From the NCBI RefSeq assembly GCF_030518155.1, contig NZ_JAULRU010000577.1, positions 62,001 through 126,000 of the forward strand: a stretch of 64,000 bases of DNA. Direction: 5' to 3'. Position numbers and translations under genes: made by a program. Positions 61,916 to 64,000 of this stretch are shown here, in pieces. The stretch comes from Gilvimarinus gilvus. GTDB taxonomy: Bacteria > Pseudomonadota > Gammaproteobacteria > Pseudomonadales > Cellvibrionaceae. A model generated the notes under the pieces. That model did no database searches. It had not been told where the DNA came from and saw only the letters and a list, made by a program, of their open reading frames with translations. How positions within the stretch are numbered: the first letter of the stretch is position 1; every line of letters starts with the position of its first letter.

Positions 61916-63277
61916 ATGCACATACATATTCTTGGTATTTGCGGTACGTTCATGGGCAGTCTGGCCTGCCTTGCCAAGGAACTTGGCCACCGGGTGACAG
62001 GCTCGGACCAAAACGTTTACCCACCCATGAGCACTCAGCTGGAGCAATTGGGTATTGAGCTTATCAGCGGCTACGACCCCAGCCAGCTCGACCCGGCCCC
62101 CGATTTGGTTGTTATCGGCAATGCGCTAAGCCGTGGCAACCCGGCGGTAGAAGCTGTGCTTGAGCGAGGACTGCCTTATACGTCTGGCCCCGAGTGGTTG
62201 CGACAACATGTGCTGCCGGGCAAATGGGTGTTAGCGGTTTCTGGCACTCATGGTAAAACCACAACGGCCAGTATGCTGGCGTGGATTTTAGAGTACGCCC
62301 AAATGAGCCCCGGCTTTTTAATCGGCGGCGTCACCCAAAACTTCCCCGTATCCGCCCGCCTGGGCGATACCCCCTTCTTTGTTATCGAAGCCGATGAATA
62401 CGACAGTGCCTTCTTCGATAAACGATCCAAGTTTGTTCATTACCAGCCGCGCACGCTGATTATTAACAACATGGAATTCGACCACGCCGATATTTTCGAT
62501 GCACTGGCGGACATCCAACGACAATTCCATCATCTGGTACGCACAGTACCCGCTAGCGGTCGTATTATTTATCCGGCCAATGTCGCCGCCATAGAGGACA
62601 CCATTGCCAAAGGCTGCTGGAGTGAGACAGTCACCACCGGCGAACAAGGTGAATGGCAATGCACTAACCTGCAAGCCGACGGCAGCCAGTTTGCTGTATG
62701 CCAAGGCGGACAGCAACATGCCGTTGTCGACTGGGGGCTCAGCGGCCAGCACAACGTCGACAACGCGCTTGCAGCGATACTGGCGGCGCGCCACGTAGGC
62801 GTTACACCAGAAATTGCGGCGGCGGCGCTGTCGGAATTTAAAGGCGTAAAACGCCGCATGGAATGCATCGCCGATACACATTCTATAAAGGTGTACGACG
62901 ACTTTGCTCACCACCCTACGGCCATTCAAACCACCCTGGCCGGGCTGCGCGCCAAAGTGGGCGATGGAAAAATCATCGCCGTAATTGAACCGCGATCAAA
63001 CACGATGCGTATGGGTGTCCACAAAGATAATTTGGCTGCCGCCTGTGTCGACGCCGATGATGTACTCTGGTACCAGCCACCCGATACCGACTGGGATCTG
63101 GCCGATGTCATTAAACACTCGCCCGTGCCCGCAAAGTTATATCGTGATTTGAATGCAATTATTCACGACGCGCTGGCATTGGCCGAGGCCAACTGCCACA
63201 TTGTTATTATGAGCAACGGCGGCTTTGGTGGCCTGCACGGCCGCCTGGTGGAACAACTGAATAAACACGCACTGTGA
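61916..63277 (+). CDS. mpl: UDP-MurNAc:L-Ala-gamma-D-Glu-meso-DAP ligase (murein tripeptide recycling)
   Basis: Mur ligase: [26 protein letters not shown] (N-terminal UDP-binding), [15 protein letters not shown] (P-loop), [23 protein letters not shown] and [12 protein letters not shown], which distinguish Mpl from MurC, then [20 protein letters not shown]. 453 residues matches E. coli Mpl. It joins recycled tripeptide to UDP-MurNAc in the cytoplasm. Followed, with a 4-bp or 11-bp relation, by ubiX. Confidence 0.95.
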   Translation: MHIHILGICGTFMGSLACLAKELGHRVTGSDQNVYPPMSTQLEQLGIELISGYDPSQLDPAPDLVVIGNALSRGNPAVEAVLERGLPYTSGPEWLRQHVLPGKWVLAVSGTHGKTTTASMLAWILEYAQMSPGFLIGGVTQNFPVSARLGDTPFFVIEADEYDSAFFDKRSKFVHYQPRTLIINNMEFDHADIFDALADIQRQFHHLVRTVPASGRIIYPANVAAIEDTIAKGCWSETVTTGEQGEWQCTNLQADGSQFAVCQGGQQHAVVDWGLSGQHNVDNALAAILAARHVGVTPEIAAAALSEFKGVKRRMECIADTHSIKVYDDFAHHPTAIQTTLAGLRAKVGDGKIIAVIEPRSNTMRMGVHKDNLAAACVDADDVLWYQPPDTDWDLADVIKHSPVPAKLYRDLNAIIHDALALAEANCHIVIMSNGGFGGLHGRLVEQLNKHAL

Positions 63278-63288
63278 CGGAGGCCAAA

Positions 63289-63900
63289 ATGAATGAGGAG
63301 CGCACCGTAACCCTCGCTATGACGGGCGCCTCAGGCGCTCAATACGGATTGCGACTACTGCAGTGCCTGCTCGCTGCCGAATGTCGCGTCTACCTATTGC
63401 TGTCGTCCGCCGCCGAAGTGGTGATTCGAACGGAAACCGAATTAGATTTACCCTCGAACTTGGAAGAACAACAGATCTTCCTTAGCCAGCGTTATGGCGC
63501 CGAAGATGACCAGCTTATGTTATTCGGCCGCGACGATTGGTTTTCGCCGGTGGCCTCTGGCTCGAGCTCCCCGGCCTCTATGGTTATTTGCCCGGCCAGT
63601 GGTGGCACTTTATCGTCCATCGCGACCGGCGCCAGTAACAACTTAATTGAGCGCGCCGCCGACGTGGCGTTAAAAGAAAGGCGACAATTAATTTTAGTCC
63701 CGCGCGAGACCCCCTACTCGGCCATTCACCTTGAGAACATGCTTAAACTTACCCAGCTGGGCGCGGTGGTATTACCGGCCAGCCCTGGCTTCTATATGCA
63801 GCCTGACAGCGTCGAAGCACTGATTGATTTTGTCGTGGCCCGTATTCTCGACCAACTGGGTATTGAGCAGGAACTGATGCCGCGCTGGGGAGAGGAATAG
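63289..63900 (+). CDS. ubiX: Flavin prenyltransferase UbiX
   Basis: Makes prenylated FMN for the decarboxylase UbiD in ubiquinone synthesis. [17 protein letters not shown] binds [57 protein letters not shown] is the UbiX signature with the prenyl-transfer region. Start taken at ATG 63289, after GGAGG; a GTG at 63274 overlapping the mpl stop is an alternative. 203 residues, normal length. mpl-ubiX linkage is common in gammaproteobacteria. Confidence 0.95.
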   Translation: MNEERTVTLAMTGASGAQYGLRLLQCLLAAECRVYLLLSSAAEVVIRTETELDLPSNLEEQQIFLSQRYGAEDDQLMLFGRDDWFSPVASGSSSPASMVICPASGGTLSSIATGASNNLIERAADVALKERRQLILVPRETPYSAIHLENMLKLTQLGAVVLPASPGFYMQPDSVEALIDFVVARILDQLGIEQELMPRWGEE

Positions 63901-64000
63901 TGCTACCGGGTAAAGCCACCTTGGTGGAAGTAGGCCCGCGCGATGGCCTGCAGAATGAGACCGGGCTCATTGCCAGTGCCGACAAAATAGAACTCATTAA
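63900..64000 (+). CDS. mvaB: Hydroxymethylglutaryl-CoA lyase, 5' end only
   Basis: The window ends inside this gene. The first 33 residues, from GTG 63900, contain ATLVEVGPRDGLQNE, the start of the HMGL-like TIM barrel with the metal-binding Asp in RDGLQNE, characteristic of HMG-CoA lyase in leucine breakdown. The GTG shares a base with the ubiX stop (TAGTG), so it is coupled; GAGAGGA lies just before. Homocitrate-synthase relatives have a different N-terminus. Confidence 0.8.
   Translation, partial: MLPGKATLVEVGPRDGLQNETGLIASADKIELI

Noticed and set aside
62318-62929. 203-codon frame antisense to mpl
   Set aside because: Codon-bias shadow of a clear Mpl gene; no ribosome site and no recognisable domain.

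Overview
The window looks like chromosomal DNA of a marine, polysaccharide-degrading gammaproteobacterium close to the Cellvibrionales (Saccharophagus, Teredinibacter or Simiduia type). This rests on gene content and is an inference: a large modular GH9 cellulase, a GH20 hexosaminidase, a flavin-dependent halogenase of the type seen in such genomes, a class GN sortase with its VIT/VWA target, a PomAB-type sodium stator, a FimX homologue beside serB, and EF-P with EpmA and EpmB. There is no phage, IS, CRISPR array, rRNA or tRNA in the window.

Layout. 1-5.7 kb: end of a TPR protein, an unknown lipoprotein, a translationally coupled pair of unknown exported or anchored proteins, a lone HNH nuclease and an IMPACT/YigZ protein. 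5.8-9.5 kb: an MFS exporter, an apparently unannotated small RNA of the CsrB/RsmY type with a GacA-type upstream box, then pomB and pomA. 9.6-15.2 kb: xseB-ispA-dxs (isoprenoid precursors) and a Fur-box-preceded feoA-feoB-Cys-rich gene set. 15.2-18.5 kb: halogenase divergent from GH20. 18.5-26 kb: ammonium transporter with a sigma-54 promoter and an unknown coupled partner, PerM-type and TspO membrane proteins, an EEP-family enzyme and a transglutaminase-like/TPR lipoprotein.

26-32 kb is a nitrogen block: a sigma-54 promoter, a nitrate-type ABC importer (nrtABC-like) and a molybdate importer (modABC), which together would supply nitrate and the metal for its reductase. 32-42 kb holds a lipidated cytochrome b562-like protein, a PadR/HAAS pair under two abutting palindromic operators, a DauA-like SulP transporter, the sortase pair, and a TetR/GST pair around a palindrome. 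42-47 kb is the cellulase with a divergent membrane-bound AraC regulator. 47-53 kb has ppc, epmA, efp and epmB. 53-59 kb is a c-di-GMP block (PilZ protein, FimX) convergent with serB. 59-64 kb has an OlsF-like bifunctional acyltransferase preceded by four 11-bp-spaced PhoB-type half sites, then mpl, ubiX and the start of an HMG-CoA lyase gene.

The best candidates for something new are the GGA-rich small RNA at 7.4-7.6 kb, the Pho-box/olsF unit at 60 kb, the dispersed GATGTC-type inverted repeats acting as terminators at 57.2 and 61.8 kb, the lipoprotein cytochrome b562, and the unknown coupled genes at 2.7-4.0 kb and 18.5-19.2 kb. All assignments come from reading the sequence; no database search was run.
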